A stretch of DNA of 64,000 bases from Alviniconcha marisindica (Eukaryota > Mollusca > Gastropoda > Provannidae), in assembly GCA_018857735.1 (NCBI GenBank), contig JABMCL010002109.1:1508501-1572500 (forward strand), in the 5' to 3' direction. The notes beneath the pieces were generated by a model. That model made no database searches. It had not been told where the DNA came from and saw nothing but the letters and a program-made list of their open reading frames with translations. A program made the translations under genes and the position numbers. Below, piece by piece: positions 49,291 to 63,207 of this stretch; position 1 is the stretch's first letter; each line of letters opens with the position of its first letter.

Positions 49291-49600
49291 ATGATTATTT
49301 CTTTCCTTTTTGAATCCTTTTAGAGTCTTCTTCATGGTTGTCAACTTGTGTTATTTCTTTCCTTTTTGATTCCTTCTTTTAGAGTCTTCTTCATGGTTGT
49401 CAGCTTGTGTTATTTCTTTCCTTTTTGATTCCTTCTTTTAGAATGTTCCTCATGGTTGTCAGCTTGTGTTATTTCTTTCCTTTTTGATTCCTTCTTTTAG
49501 TCTTCTTCATGGTTGTCAGGTTGTGTTATTTCTTTCCTTTCTGATTCCCTGTTTTAGAGTCTTCTTCATGATTGTCAACTTGTCTTGACTTTTTACCATT
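49290..49600. repeat. About 59-bp minisatellite, five copies
   Basis: Units start TTATTTCTTTCCTTTTTGAT and contain TCTTCATGGTTGTCAGCTTG. Confidence 0.9.
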
Positions 49601-49934
49601 TCAGTTGCAGTTTCATCAAAGTGTGTGCCCCTTTCGCTTCTGTCTTTTTGATCATCTGTAACATACTGCTGTTGTCCGATCTTTGTGAATCTTCAGTAAT
49701 TGCATGGTATTTGTGGCATTGCGCTTGCTTCGTAAATCCTCAGTAATGACACTGTCCACTGTCCTGTCTTGGTAAGTCTTCAGTAACAGTAACACTGTCT
49801 GTGTATGGCATTGTCCTGTAGGTGTACATTTTCAACAATGGTGCTTTCCGCATGGCACTGTCTTCCCTGAGAATCTTCATAATAACACGCTCAGTGTGGC
49901 ATTGTCCAGCCTTTGTAAATCTTCGAAAATGACA

Positions 49935-50870
49935 CTCTCTGAGTGTATATATATATATATATATATAATCTTCAGTAACAACAGATACACTGTCTAAATT
50001 TAGTCGTATTTGCAAATCTCCCATAACAACCCTGTCTACATGGCAGTGTCCAGTCTATGAATCTTCAGTAACAACAGATACACTGTCTAAATTTAGTTGT
50101 ATTTGCAAATATCCAATAACAACGATATTTACATGGCAGTGTCCAGTCTATGAATCTTCAGTAACAACAGATACACTGTCTAAATTTAGTTGTATTTGCA
50201 AATATCCAATAACAATGCTGTCTACATGGCAGTGTCCAGTCTATGAATCTTCAGTAACAACAGATACACTGTCTAAATTTACTGTCTAAATTTAGTTGTA
50301 TTTGCAAATATCCAATAACAACGCTATCTACTTGGCATTGTCCTGTCTAGGAATCTTCAGAAACAACAGATACACTGTCTAAATTTAGTTGTATTTGCAA
50401 ATCTCCAATAACAACGCTATCTACTTGGCATTGTCCTGTCTAGGAATCTTCAGAAACAACAGATACACTGTCTAAATTTAGTTGTATTTGCAAATCTCCA
50501 ATAACAACGCTGTCTGCTTGGCTTGGTCCTGTCTAGGAATCTTCAGAAACAACAGATACACTGTCTAAATTTAGTTGTATTTGCAAATATCCAATAACAA
50601 CGCAGTCTACTTGGCATTGTCCTGTCTAGGAATCTCCAGAAACAATAGATACACTGTCTAAATTTAGTTGTATTTGCAAATCTCCAATAACAACACTGTC
50701 TGCTTGGCATTGTCCTGTCTAGGAATCTTCAGAAACAACAGATACACTGTCTAAATTTAGTTGTATTTGCAAATATCCAATAACAACGCAGTCTACTTGG
50801 CATTGTCCTGTCTAGGAATCTCCAGAAACAATAGATACTATCTGTATTGCATTGTCCTTGCAGATTTCCA
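49935..50870. repeat. About 92-bp satellite-like array, nine to ten copies
   Basis: Units contain AACAACAGATACACTGTCTA, TTTAGTTGTATTTGCAAAT and TGTCCTGTCTAGGAATCTTC. Degenerate related sequence continues on both sides (49680-51400), including a short (AT)n at 49946-49967. Confidence 0.9.
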
Positions 50871-51159
50871 GCACTGACCAATAATGACACTGTCTGCATG
50901 GTACTGTCCTGTCTATGAATCTTCGTCACAACAGATACTATCTACATTTCAGTGTCCTTGCACATCTCCATTAATGACACTGGCTACATGACACTGTCCT
51001 GTCTTTGACTCTCCAGTAATGACAGACAGTACTTATTCTTCATAAACCTCCAATAATGACATATACTTCATAAACCTCCAATAATGACACTGGCTACATG
51101 ACGTTGTCCTGTCCTTGACTCTTTAGTAACAATGGACATTATTTATACTTCATAAACCT

Positions 51160-51195
51160 TCAAGGCGTAAAACACCAACTTACTTACTCATAAAC
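51160..51195 (-). repeat. Short dispersed repeat fragment
   Basis: Reads GGCGTAAAACACCAACTTAC, a partial reverse copy of the ACTTGGTGTTTTACGCC motif, lying inside the diverged flank of the 92-bp array. Confidence 0.5.
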
Positions 51196-51714
51196 CTTCA
51201 ATAATGACACTGGTTACATGACGTCGTCCCGTCCTTGACGCTTCAGTAACGACGGACATTATTTACACTTCATAAACCTCCAATAATGACACTGTCTGGG
51301 TGGCATTGCCCGAACTGTCAGTCTCCAGTCATGGCAGGCAGTATCTGTATTTCCAAAATCTCCAGTAATGACACTGTATACGTGGCATTCTCTTTATCTT
51401 TGTAAATCCAGAGGAGGAATAGGATCCCATGAGGGGAGGTAATCCAAATTAGCCAGATAAAAATTGTTCGCCACAGGTTGAAGGAATGATTGCCAGATTT
51501 TTGTCATCTTTTCCGATTTGCTGTTTTCTCTGTTTCTACAGTGTGCATGTATGGTCATCTGTAAGCAAACTGTTCATTCATTGGATTTATTTAACTCCAG
51601 GTCATCTGCCAAGAGGCACTGGTGTGGGTGGGGGGGTGGAATCCCAGGAGGTGGGGGGGGGGAGCTTACATCTGACAGTACAATATGTGGCAGATGGGGA
51701 AAGCCCTTATGCAC

Positions 51715-52440
51715 TGTGCCTCCAAGATAGTCAAGCCTGATGCACTTTGTCCCACAGGTAGTTAACCCCTTATGCACTTTGTCCCACAGTTAAGCCCTTA
51801 TGCGCTTTGTCCCAGAGTTATGCCCGTAAGTACTTTGTCCCACAGATAGTTAAGCACTTACACACTTTGCCTCACATATAATTAAGCGCTTATGCACGTC
51901 GCCTCACATACAGTTAAGCACTTACACACTTTGCCTCACATATAATTCAGCGCTTATGCACGTCGCCTCACATACAATTAACTCCTTATGCACTTTGTCC
52001 CACAGTTAAGCCCTTATGCCCTTTGTCCCACAGTTATGCCCTTATGTACTTTGTCCCACAGATAGTTAAGCACTTGCGCACTTTGCCTCACATACAGTTA
52101 AGCGCTTATGAACTTCATCTCTCATACAGTTAGGCCCTTATGCACTTTGTCCCATGGATAGTTAAACCCATATGCATTTTGTCCCATAGATAGTCAAGCC
52201 CTTCTTTACAGATATTTAAGCCCTTGTGCACTTTGTCCCATGGATAGTTAAACCCATATGCATTTTGTCCCTTAGATAGTCAAGCCCGTCTTTACAGATA
52301 GTTAAGCCCTTATGCACTTTGTCGCAGAAATAGTTAAATCCTTATGCACTTTGCCTCACAGATAGTTAATCCTTATGCATTTTGTCCAACAGATAGTTAA
52401 GCCCTTATGTACTTTGTCCCGTCCCTCAGAAGTTTCCCCA
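51715..52440. repeat. About 32-38-bp minisatellite, some 20 copies
   Basis: Units follow the pattern AGTTAAGCCCTTATGCACTT then TGTCCCACAGAT, with one subtype reading TTGCCTCACATA. Copies are diverged and the two subtypes are interleaved. Confidence 0.9.
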
Positions 52441-53819
52441 GTGTTGCCTTTGAAACCATTGCAGTGTAGGTCTGATTGATGTGGTGGCCCTTTCTCATCC
52501 TTTCAAGAAAGATTTGTTCAGTGCCTCCTCTTTCTAAGCCTTTCTCCTCTGGGCGATTGATGGTGTGATGCCCTCGACGTTGTGCCGGCAAGTGTAAGTG
52601 TCTCAGTCTCCCCAACACTTCAGATCATCCCACATGCAAGCCACTTGTGATCATTACTTTGTCCACCAGACACTAAACTGCCCTTCCCCCCCCCCCACCC
52701 GCCACTGAAATGATTCTGCATGAGGACTGGCAGTGATAGTACCCCTTTTAAATGTTTCACCATCTGTAAAGCCTTTCAACTTTGCTCTCCGCAGTGAATG
52801 AAGTGGACACAGTCTTGGTGTCTTTTTGTTCAACCTTGTTTGATTACGAGTTGTAATGGCGTGAGCTGAAATGTACAATACGTTCAAACTGTGGGTCCTG
52901 GTCACTTTGCATAGCTTGCTGCCTGATGTAGTGCTGTGTAGCTTGGAAAATCAGTATTAGTTCCAGCCTTAGCTCCCTTCACCTCATCGACTGCAACATA
53001 CATGTTTTTATTTTTTGCAAATCATCTGTGATAGTAATATGTGTGAAGGGTTTTCACCAAACAGTTATTTCCTGTTGCTTTTTGCTCTGATAGCCTAGAT
53101 TCTCAGGTCAGAGAATTGCTGTATTAGCGGTGATGTTCTTTTCAAATGACTTGACCATGTGACCGCCGAGCACAGTTTGTCACTGTGACCATGTTGAGCT
53201 GTCTGCAGATGCTTAGCTTTTCCAGGGTGATGAGGCAAAGCAGTAGTGCACAGGCACCAAACCGTGGTTGGTATATTTTATGATGCACCATCACACGAGC
53301 AGGAGGTGAGTGTGGAGGTAACGTATAGCCCATGCCGATGGGTGCCTATGCATTGGTGCTTTGTTTTGTAGTCACTCAGGAAATGTTTCCGGTCTGCAGA
53401 CCCATTTACTACTTAAATTATCTTGTAATGGTACGTGGATCCAATATGTTCTCCTTGGTGTTACATTTGTACGATGATTATGATGTCACACCTTTTTTTA
53501 ATTGTTGATTTTGTGGGGATTTCTGGGGAGGTATGTGGTTCGGGAAATGTTGAGGGAGGTTGAAGTTAGAAGGAATTTGGGTTGGTTGCGTGTTTTGTTG
53601 CTGCTATTGTTTTAATTGGACTTGCTTTTTGTATCATTGTATTAAGAGGTAAATGACATGTTGCCACGCTTGTGGCAAAGGTGTCTTATGTCATGGCAAA
53701 TGTTCATAGCGACATGTGTTCCATTTACAACAGTTGTTCCACCATCTGTTGCCTCAACAAACAAGCTGAGACATTCATGTTCCTTTGGCCATAACAGACT
53801 TCCCAAGTTGTTGACATGT
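52441..53819. other. Unassigned DNA between arrays
   Basis: No gene or element recognised. Short open frames here have no supported domain or splice partner. Confidence 0.35.
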
Positions 53820-54845
53820 AATGACTTGTTCCACAGTCTGTTACTCATGCCAGTTTGCCGTGTATTACCGTGACTGTTTCAATCTGACAGAAATAACACG
53901 GCGTGTACTTACCAAGTTGTTCACGGGTAATGACTTTGCTGTGTATTACCGTGACTGTTTCAATCTGACAGAAATAACACGGCGTGTACTTACCAAGTTG
54001 TTCACGGGTAATGACTTTGCTGTGTATTACCGTGACTGTTTCAATCTGACAGAAATAACACGGCGTATACTTACCAAGTTGTTCACGGGTAATGACTTTG
54101 CTGTGTATTACCGTGACTGTTTCAGTCTGACAGGAATAACATGGTCTGTTCTTTGGTCATGACATATTTGCCAAGTTGTTCACGGGTAATGACTTTGCCG
54201 TGTATTACCGTGACTGTTTCAATCTGACAGGCATAACATGAGCTGTTCTTTGGCCATGGCATACTTGCCAAGTTTTTCACATGTAATGACTTTACTGTGT
54301 ACTAGGCACTATTACTGTGACTGTTTCATGAAGTCTGACAGGAATAACTTCAGCTGCTCTTTGGCCATGGCATACTTGCCAGGTTGTTCACATGTAACGA
54401 CTTTACTGTGTACTAGGCACTATTAGTATTACTGTGACTGTTTCAGTCTAACAGGAATAACTTCAGCTGCTCTTTGGCCATGGCATACTTGCCAGGTTGT
54501 TCACATGTAACGACTTTACTGTGTACTAGGCACTATTAGTATTACTGTGACTGTTTCAGTCTGACAGGAATAACGTCAGCTGTTCTTTGGCCATGGCATA
54601 CTTGCCAGGTTGTTCACATGTAATGACTTTACTGTGTACTAGGCACTATTACTGTGACTGTTTCAGTCTGACAGGAATAACATGAGCTGTTCTTTGGCCA
54701 TGGCACACATGCCAAGTTGTTCACATGTAATGACTTTACTGTGTACTAGGCACTATTACTGTGACTGTTTCAGTCTGACAGGAATAACATGAGCTGTTCT
54801 TTGGCCATGGCACACTTGCCAAGTTGTTCGCATGTAATGACCTGC
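53820..54845. repeat. Higher-order minisatellite, 80-bp then about 110-bp units
   Basis: The left part has four to five near-identical 80-bp units (GTGTATTACCGTGACTGTTT, AAATAACACGGCGTGTACTT). The right part has five to six longer units that add TTTGGCCATGGCATACTTGC and TACTAGGCACTATTA. The open frame at 53821-54162 is a by-product of the repeats. Confidence 0.9.
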
Positions 54846-55459
54846 ACAGTCATTCCAGTATACTGTGGGTTACAGCGACACAGCCTTGCAACAATTGTAA
54901 CAGGGGCAGAGCTAGTGGCACACGTTCTGTCACAGAGTTGTGCTGACGGAAGTAGTTGATTCGTTATTAGCAAATGCTTTTCTTTCTTAGCATAGATTTG
55001 GTGAGAGTGTGCACTTGAGACTTAGGGTATAATGTGTATATTTCGTATATTGTTTGTATGTTTTGTGGGTTTGGGGGACTCCATTTTGTTGCTGTTGTGG
55101 TTTGTGTTTGGAAACAGTGAACACCTGAACACCCCACCCCCCACCCCCCACCTCACCCCCTTCATCCCATATATTTTGTTGGTAAAGCTTCCTAGAATCC
55201 ACAGTTGTTGTTTTTTAATGTATTTTTTTTATTCAAACTAATCTTTTTTATATCATATTATGTTCATTTCCTATGCTGTTTTAATCATTTTCAACCGAAT
55301 TTTATCGACCAACTATTTGATTGGTCTCTGTGCAATATTTTATGCATACCACTTCTTTGCAGTGAATATTTTCAGACCTTGCACAAGACATTGCATTGTG
55401 TCAGCATGTATCTTTTGCTACAGATGTATATGTAGTTTAATATGCTGGTACAATGGACA

Positions 55460-55460
<1 letters not shown>
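54846..55460. other. Unassigned DNA
   Basis: T-rich sequence with no supported feature. A C-rich run lies at 55130-55160. Confidence 0.35.

Positions 55461-55506
<46 letters not shown>
55461..55506. repeat. (CA)n microsatellite
   Basis: About 22 uninterrupted CA units. Confidence 0.95.
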
Positions 55507-55510
<4 letters not shown>

Positions 55511-55589
55511 AAGGTCATGGCATGGGCTTGGATGCTTTCAGTTGTGGACTGTTCACATTAAGGTTGATTGTGACCCACTTAGGCAAATG

Positions 55590-55830
55590 GAAATGGTCAG
55601 CTTAAAAGCTGTGCGAAAGTCAAGGTGTACATCCTTGGCTCCCCGTCCCTAATAGTCCTTATGGTCTCTGTGGTAGAAAGAAACATTTGAAGAAGAAGGG
55701 AGGGGAGCGTCAGAACTCAGGAGCTGTGAGAAAGTCAAGGTGGCCATCCTTGGCTCCCCGTCCCTAATACTGTAATAGTCCTTACAATCTCTGTGGATGT
55801 AAAGCAACACTTGCAGAAGAAGCACAAAGC
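55590..55830. repeat. Two tandem copies of an unclassified repeat
   Basis: Two units of about 110-130 bp share AGAAAGTCAAGGTGGCCATC-type sequence, CCTTGGCTCCCCGTCCCTAA, and an end reading TCTCTGTGGATGTAAAG. The end resembles the tail of SINE family A (CGGTTTCTGTGGACGTTAAG), so these may be tail-only copies or a related SINE. Confidence 0.55.
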
Positions 55831-56667
55831 AAACCAGAGTTAATGGTCCCTGCCTCCACAGCAGCCCAAAACTTCGCCACAGGGTTGTTAATTTGATTTG
55901 GAGTCTAAATTCTATCATATGATTAGCCGTATGCTTCATTGATTTTTATATCGAATTTGATCCAGACACATAAAAAGTTCAAAAGAATGCTTACTTATTA
56001 GGACACAAACACACAGTCTGCAAATTTTCAGGGTAATCTCCTTTGTCAAGCTACAAAATGACACTTAAACGACAGTTAAAAGGTTAAAAACGATGAAAAA
56101 TGAGATGAGAAGCAAAATAACTTCTCTTTTGTGGTTGACCTGTGTTGTTTCAGATTTTTATTGATTTTTATTTTGAATTTAGAAACAGAGTTTCACGAGG
56201 GAAGGTTAGCAGGATTGGATGCACAACGACACACCAGCAAACGACCTGGCCTAACAGATTTGTGAATTTCCATCAACACTGATATATTTCAGAATCTGAC
56301 GTCCACAGCTCGCTTCCTCACAGTAATGAGAATCGTGCAGACAGTTGTTGACCCAGTTGTATTTTGTCCAGCATTTTTTGATAATTGTGGGAATCACCAG
56401 AGTTATGGACGCGCTTGCTATGCCAGTCATTAAGCTCGCTTTCGTGACTCCCTAGGGCCCTGACCCATGACACCCACAGCCAGCGAGCTGTACTTAACGT
56501 GCAATGCGCCACCTTGCTATCTGCGGCTACTGTACAAAGGCGCAAGTACTTTTATCCTTCAGTGCCACATTGGCGAATCTCTTCTATACCTGTGAACCCG
56601 CTAGTCATTATTTTTGTTGTCGTTGTCTTGCCTAGTCCATAACGGCAAGAAGGAAATTAATCAAAAC
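55831..56667. other. Unassigned DNA
   Basis: No gene, element or array recognised. Confidence 0.35.
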
Positions 56668-56730
56668 TGAGTAACTTGGTTTTTTTACGCCCAGTCAACC
56701 AGTACGACAAATCAGGGCGACAAATCTGAA
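56668..56730 (+). repeat. Short dispersed repeat copy
   Basis: GTAACTTGGTTTTTTTACGC, then CCAGTCAACC and AATCAGGGCGAC. It shares the same downstream block as the 47690 copy, which helps define the element. Confidence 0.6.
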
Positions 56731-58008
56731 CGGCATCTGATTTTACAATGCAGTGGCTTTCTATGGTTAAAATGCCTGTTGCATTTGAACATAAGAGACT
56801 TGTGCTGGACGGCGAAAAGTCAGCTGTAGCAAAAATATGTACGTATACCTTATAAATTTATAAACAAGATATATGTACTTGTGCAGACCTACACAGTTTT
56901 TCTTTGTACCCCCCCCCCCAAACACACAAAAATGTGTGTGCGATTGTAATTGTTCAGCAACCTAAAGAATTAGATTTTCTCCTTTCTTCTTCCCCCTCCA
57001 CCCATCACCATTAATTTAGGTACATGATAGACTTGTCAGCCAAAAAAGGCTATGTGTTTTGTACTTGAATTGTTTCCAACCCAGTGTCAACATGATTAAT
57101 GTTTCGGGGCTTGTTTGTATCCGTGTCTAGAGCAGTATGACATGACTGCATTCTGTTGACAGCGGGCAGTGTTTTAGTCGGTTATTAGGCATGCTTCTTA
57201 TGTCGAAGAAAATGCTGCGTTCAGCTACTTGATGCACGTTTCAGGCGTAGCGGCACAGACAGGCAACCTGCTGCTGCAGCTGAGATGTGCCAGCATCTTC
57301 TTCTTCACCACAGTGTGTCGTTAAGCTAAAGGGCTTCAGAGTAACGCAATTTGCCTACGTGCTTGCTTGCTTGTGCCAGCAATTTGCATTGCATAGCAAA
57401 CCACCCTCTGAGTGAGTTAAACGAGACTTTTATGGAGTCTTTTTTTGTTGTTGTTGTCTATCTCATTTTTTTAAAAACAGGGGTAGTTTTACATTTCGTT
57501 TTAACATGTTGTGAACCTGTACCAACATGGTGTAATGCTGGTTTTGTAATTTTTTTAAATTAAATATGCAGCAGAAGTTTCCTTTCAGTTTAAGGATCAT
57601 GTTATTTTAAGTATTGTGGTTTTCTTGATCTGATGCTTGGTTTCTTGGTTTCATGCGGATGTATTTTTTGGTTCCTTTGTCTTCTTTTATAATTAACTGT
57701 TGTACTGTAACTGTGGAAAAAATGGCAATTCTGTTTTCATGAAAAACGTGAGTCTTTGCAATGATTGGTGTTACTGTTAGTTGGCCCAGCCGACAGACAA
57801 TTACCAGTTGCTACAGCATTTTCCCCATAGTTAGGTCTTGCAAACTTTGCATGAAGATAAGTTCTGTTGCGCTTTACCCATCCGTATGTGTTTCCCATGA
57901 CTGTGACTTATTTTTACGGTCACAGATGTGTTGGAAGTGTCGAAATCAGAGCATGATATTTTCTCAGGCAGTTATGATCCAATGTTGTTGTTTTTTGGTG
58001 TTAGTAGT

Positions 58009-58055
<47 letters not shown>

Positions 58056-59454
58056 GGGTATGATTCACAAGATCTTGTATTTAGTTTTGAGTGACCCAAG
58101 CATTTATTTAATGCAGATAATTGATGTTTTGTACTTTTGGCCAAAAAAGTATAATATATATATTTTTCTCTTTCCCCCCTCTCTTCTTTTTGTTAGACCC
58201 CTGAAAATTAAGTTTTCAAACTTTGCATAGTGATAGCTTCTTTCAAAATCACAGCAGCATTTGAAACGTCATACTTAAAATTCATATTGAGAGTGATTCA
58301 GTCAACTCCAAACTTTGTATGATTATCATCCACAGAGACAATGTCACAAGACACACACTTCCGGTGACTGAGGGTTGTGTACTTGATACATTTCTGGACT
58401 GAAATAGCAGTAAAGTTGGTGATTTTCAAACACTCTTTACTCTCAGCTTTAAGCAGATGTCGCTGGTTTTCTCATACACTATTTCAGCAGGGTTTTTCAA
58501 GCTTTGCATAATGATTATAACCACTGGGTTTTACCTTTTGACACTGGTATTGAAGACCCAGGCCCATCTTCACTGTCACAGGGGAATCCAAAGGTAATCC
58601 AATACAATACAACTTTATTGTCTCCGAGTAGAGAAATTTGCCTTAGAGTTGTACATCCTGTGTGGAATGTGAGTCAACTGAGCATTTCCTGTTGCTACTG
58701 TTGTATCTATTCCTTTCACTGTGTAATCCCCTCTTGGAGGCTATTTAGATGTCAGTATTGTTCTTCTGTACATGTCATGAATGTGTAGGGTGCTTGTAAG
58801 TACTGCTGAAGTAAGCATTGTGTTTTAACATGTTAGGTGTTTGACAAGGATGCATAATTATATGTGTGCTGTGGATCTCCCTTAAAACGCAGCATCTGAG
58901 ACTATCACAAGTACTTCTTTTGAGAGAAGGTTGTTTTAAAAAGAACAAGCAACTCCAAGGAAGTGTGTCCAAAGGATATTTGAGTCACCTTGCCCAAAGC
59001 AATATTTCATCCAGGGACTTCTCAGATAAGGAGTTCCTCTGTACAGCTTGATTTTGGTGCCACACACATGGAACTCTCGGTGTAGATTTATTTCATGTCA
59101 TAAGAACGCTGCAGATATTTTTCAAATATTCTCATTTTGACAAAGTTTGAATCTCATATCAATGCAGCTGTCAGTTAGAAAGAGTATGTGGTTGATGGCA
59201 ACTTCTTTTGCACTGAGGATGGAAGGCATTTTTGTAAGTGTTGGAGATGACTGCATTGGAGGAAAACGGTTGCAAACGCAAATCTCCCCCCCCCCCCCTT
59301 TCCATCCCAGTGAAGCTCTGAGCCGGAAAAAAAAAAAAAAAAAAATTTAAATAAAAAGATAACCGTGAAAGCAAAACTGAAGGGGGAAAAAAATATTTTT
59401 TACAACATGCACTTTAAACTGCAGAACGACACACCACAAAAGCTCCTTTGTTTT

Positions 59455-59456
<2 letters not shown>
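56731..59456. other. Unassigned DNA with a (GT)n tract and a retroposon-type tail
   Basis: A (GT)n tract lies at about 58009-58054. Near 58600-58640, AATACAACTTTATTGTCTCC then GTAGAGAAATTTG resembles 3' ends of retroposons; similar tails occur near 3035 and 63740. No gene recognised. Confidence 0.4.
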
Positions 59457-59538
<82 letters not shown>

Positions 59539-59570
59539 CCCTCCCTCCCTCCCTCCCTCCCTCCACTTCT
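59457..59570. repeat. (CT)n then (CCCT)n tract
   Basis: About 78 bp of uninterrupted CT units followed by CCTCCCTC repeats. Confidence 0.95.
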
Positions 59571-60182
59571 TTCAAGTTTCTAGGAGAAGGGAGTTTGATT
59601 TGTCCATGCACATTTTTGTTCTAACATCAATTATTTTGTGTTCTGGGTACCGATGTACAAATAATGGTTATTTTCTGTTGACTGGCAATTTGCTGTTTAT
59701 GGTTTGATGCTGATCGTTGTTAGAAGTCTTGCCCGGGTCAGTGTTTTGAAAATGTGAATAAAACATGCATGCACTTTTTTCTCTTGACGGCCTTGTCTCT
59801 TTTTGTTGTTGTCTTTTTTCTTTTTTTCGCCGTCTTCTCTTTAGCATTATTGACAGGCCGGCTGTTTGAAGATGAAAACTGTGAGTAATAAGGAAAAAAA
59901 CAAACAAAAAAACAACAACAGACTGATTGCTGAGTCTTCTTGGCAGCTGCAGGGCTATGAAATTTTCAGTTTCTCAAACCGTAAAGTTTTACGATATTTG
60001 TTGCGGTTACCGTAACAAACTGCTCGCTGTCTGGATGCTTCTTTTTAATCAGAGTCGTTTTTTCAATAGTGACCCGCGGAACCAGCATGGAGTTCACGTG
60101 ACAGTATACGTATTATAGCACTGCTTTTGGGGAGGGGTGGGGAGGGGGGAGACAATGGCCTTTTTACGTTTCCTGATTTGGC

Positions 60183-60224
<42 letters not shown>

Positions 60225-60734
60225 TGTGTGTACATTAGCGTACTCTTCATCACAGGTATTTGAAGTACACTCCCATCCGACCCGTGAACTGAAAACAAAA
60301 CACACAAAAACAACAACAACACTACTCTAATGAGAAGCAGAAACTCACTCCAAAGGAGCAACATACATGTTGATTGATATTTGCTGTTGTTATTTTATTT
60401 TATTTTTTTAATCTTAATATTCTTATTATTGATGTATTCAGTTATTTGTAATCTCTCGGCCCGAGTGGATCGAGTTGTGTTCCAAACACCTGTGCTCTAA
60501 ATACTGAGAAGCGGTCTGAAACGCATACGGACCATAAAACTAGCAGGGGAGTCTGGACCCCCGGTCCTCCTCTTCCCTCCTTCTCTCCTCCCCCCCCCCC
60601 CCCCACCACGCACACACACACACACACACACACCACCACCGCCACCCATCTGGAGGTACAGGTGCACCGTTACATTTTGTGTGTGTATAGTTTGTTCAAA
60701 GAGTTTCTGGGTCATGATGTGAGGGGGTGATTGC
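59571..60734. other. Unassigned DNA with short simple repeats
   Basis: A (GT)n tract lies at 60184-60212 and a C-run plus (CA)n at about 60588-60633. No gene recognised. Confidence 0.35.
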
Positions 60735-61072
60735 TTGGCACATAGAGCGGGTTACTGACAGCTCTATGCTTGGGACATAGAGCGGGTTTCTGGCAGCTCT
60801 ATGCTTGGGACATAGAGCGGGTTACTGGCAGCTCTATGCTTGGGACATAGACTGAGCGGGTTACTGGCAGCTCAATGCTTGGGACATAGAGCGGGTTTCT
60901 GGCAGCTCTATGCTTGGGACATAGACTGAGCGGGTTACTGGCAGCTCTATGCTTGGGACATAGAGCGGGTTTCTGGCAGCTCTATGCTTGGGACATAGAC
61001 TGAGCGGGTTACTGGCAGCTCTATGCTTGGGACATAGACTGAGCGGGTTACTGGCAGCTCTATGCTTGGGAC
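60735..61072. repeat. Minisatellite with 41- and 46-bp units, about eight copies
   Basis: Units follow GCGGGTTACTGGCAGCTCTA then TGCTTGGGACATAGA, with or without a CTGA insertion, in mixed order. Confidence 0.9.
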
Positions 61073-61287
61073 GAATCCTCAGTGAAGAGGCCGTAGGGAC
61101 GAACCGTAGGGACGAACACGCGCCGAGGCTAATTAGGCTGGAAGTTGAAAGGCCGGGTTTCTTTGGTGGTCCCCGCCACTCTCATAAAAATGCATGCACC
61201 CCGGTTCTTTGGAGTGAAGCCTGTTTAACCCCGGGATTCCGCTAGCTACAGCTGTGGATCAGCTACAAATAGACAGACCCGCCTCCC

Positions 61288-61622
<335 letters not shown>

Positions 61623-61753
61623 GAGGGCGCGTGCGACCCCAGGCGCAACACGACTGTAATACAAAATGTGAAAATGTACACATATTGATAACTATTGTTA
61701 CCCCTATGAGACTGGGCAGATGGCCTGAAATCATTAAAGAATTGTCATTGTCA

Positions 61754-61754
<1 letters not shown>

Positions 61755-61812
<58 letters not shown>

Positions 61813-62251
61813 CTCTCTCTCTTCTCTCTCCCCTCTCTCTCTCTCTCTCTCTGTCTCTCCTCTCTCTGGTCTCTCTCTCTCCCCTCTCTAGCTCTCTCTC
61901 TTTCCCCCCCACCCCTCCCGTCTCTTTCACCTCTCCCTCTGTCACCCCCCTCTTGCCCCCACCCCCCCATCACACACACACAGCTCTCTCTTTCTGCCCC
62001 CTCCCTCCTCTCTCTCTTCCTCTCTGCTGTCCTCCATCTCTCCCTCTCTTCATCTCTCTCCTCTCTCAATCCCCACACTCTCCCTCCCCCTCCCCCCTCT
62101 CCTGTCTCTCGTCACTCTTTCTTTCATCTTTATCTTCCCGCTCTCTGTGTCTCTCCTCTCTCGTCTGTACCCGTCTTTCCTCCACTCCCTCCTGTCTGTC
62201 TGTCTGTCTGTCTTCTCGTCTTCCTCTGCCCCCCCCCTCCTCCCCACCCCC

Positions 62252-62294
<43 letters not shown>

Positions 62295-62303
62295 TGTCTG
62301 TCT

Positions 62304-62377
<74 letters not shown>

Positions 62378-63157
62378 TTTTCCCCCCCCCCCCTCTCGTT
62401 ATCTCTCCTCTCTTTCCTCTCTGCGTGTCATCTCCCTCTCCTCTCTCTCTCCCCTACTCCCCTCCCTCACTTCCTCCTCCCCCCCTCCTTCCTGTCTCTC
62501 GTTCAACTTTTCTCTCTCATCTGTTCTTCTCCCTCTCTATGCCTCCTCCCCCTGTCCCTGTCTTTCCTCCCTCCCTCCTCCCTTCTCTCTCCCCCCCCCC
62601 CTCCTCCCCCCCCTGTCCCGTCTGTCTTCTGCTGTCTGTCTGTCTGTCTGTCCTTTTGTTTTCTCCTCTCTCTCTCTCTCTCCTCTCTCTCTTCTCTCTC
62701 TCTCTTCTTCTTCCTTCTTCTTCTGTCTTGTCTGTCTGTCGTCTGTTTTTTTAAAATTTTTTTTTTTCTCTCTCTCTCTTCCCCCTCTCTCCTCTCTCTC
62801 TCTCCTCCTCTTTTCCCCCTCTCCTGTCTTCTTCTTCTGTTTTCTTCTGTCTTTTCTTTTCTGTCTGTCTGTCCTTTTTCCTTCCTTCTTTTTTCCCTCT
62901 TCTCTTCCCCTTCTCTTTTCTCTCTCTCTCTCCTCTCTTTTCTCCCCCCCCCCCTCTCTTTTTTTTTATTTTTTTATTTTTCTCCTCCTCAATCCCCATC
63001 CTCTCACCTCCTCCCCCCCCCTCCCCTCCCTTCTTTCTTTTCTTTCATCTTTTCCCCCTCCGGCTTCCCTCCCTCTTCCCTTCTTTCCTCCCTTCCTTCT
63101 TCTGTCTGTCTGTCTGTCTGTCTGTCCCGTCTGTCTTCTTTCTCTGTCTCTTCCTGT

Positions 63158-63207
<50 letters not shown>

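Noticed and set aside
49935..50870. Regularly spaced direct repeats resembling a CRISPR array
   Set aside because: Units are contiguous at about 92 bp with no unique spacers, and the host is an animal.
53821..54162. 113-codon frame with an internal repeat
   Set aside because: A product of the 80-bp minisatellite; the frame ends when the unit length changes.
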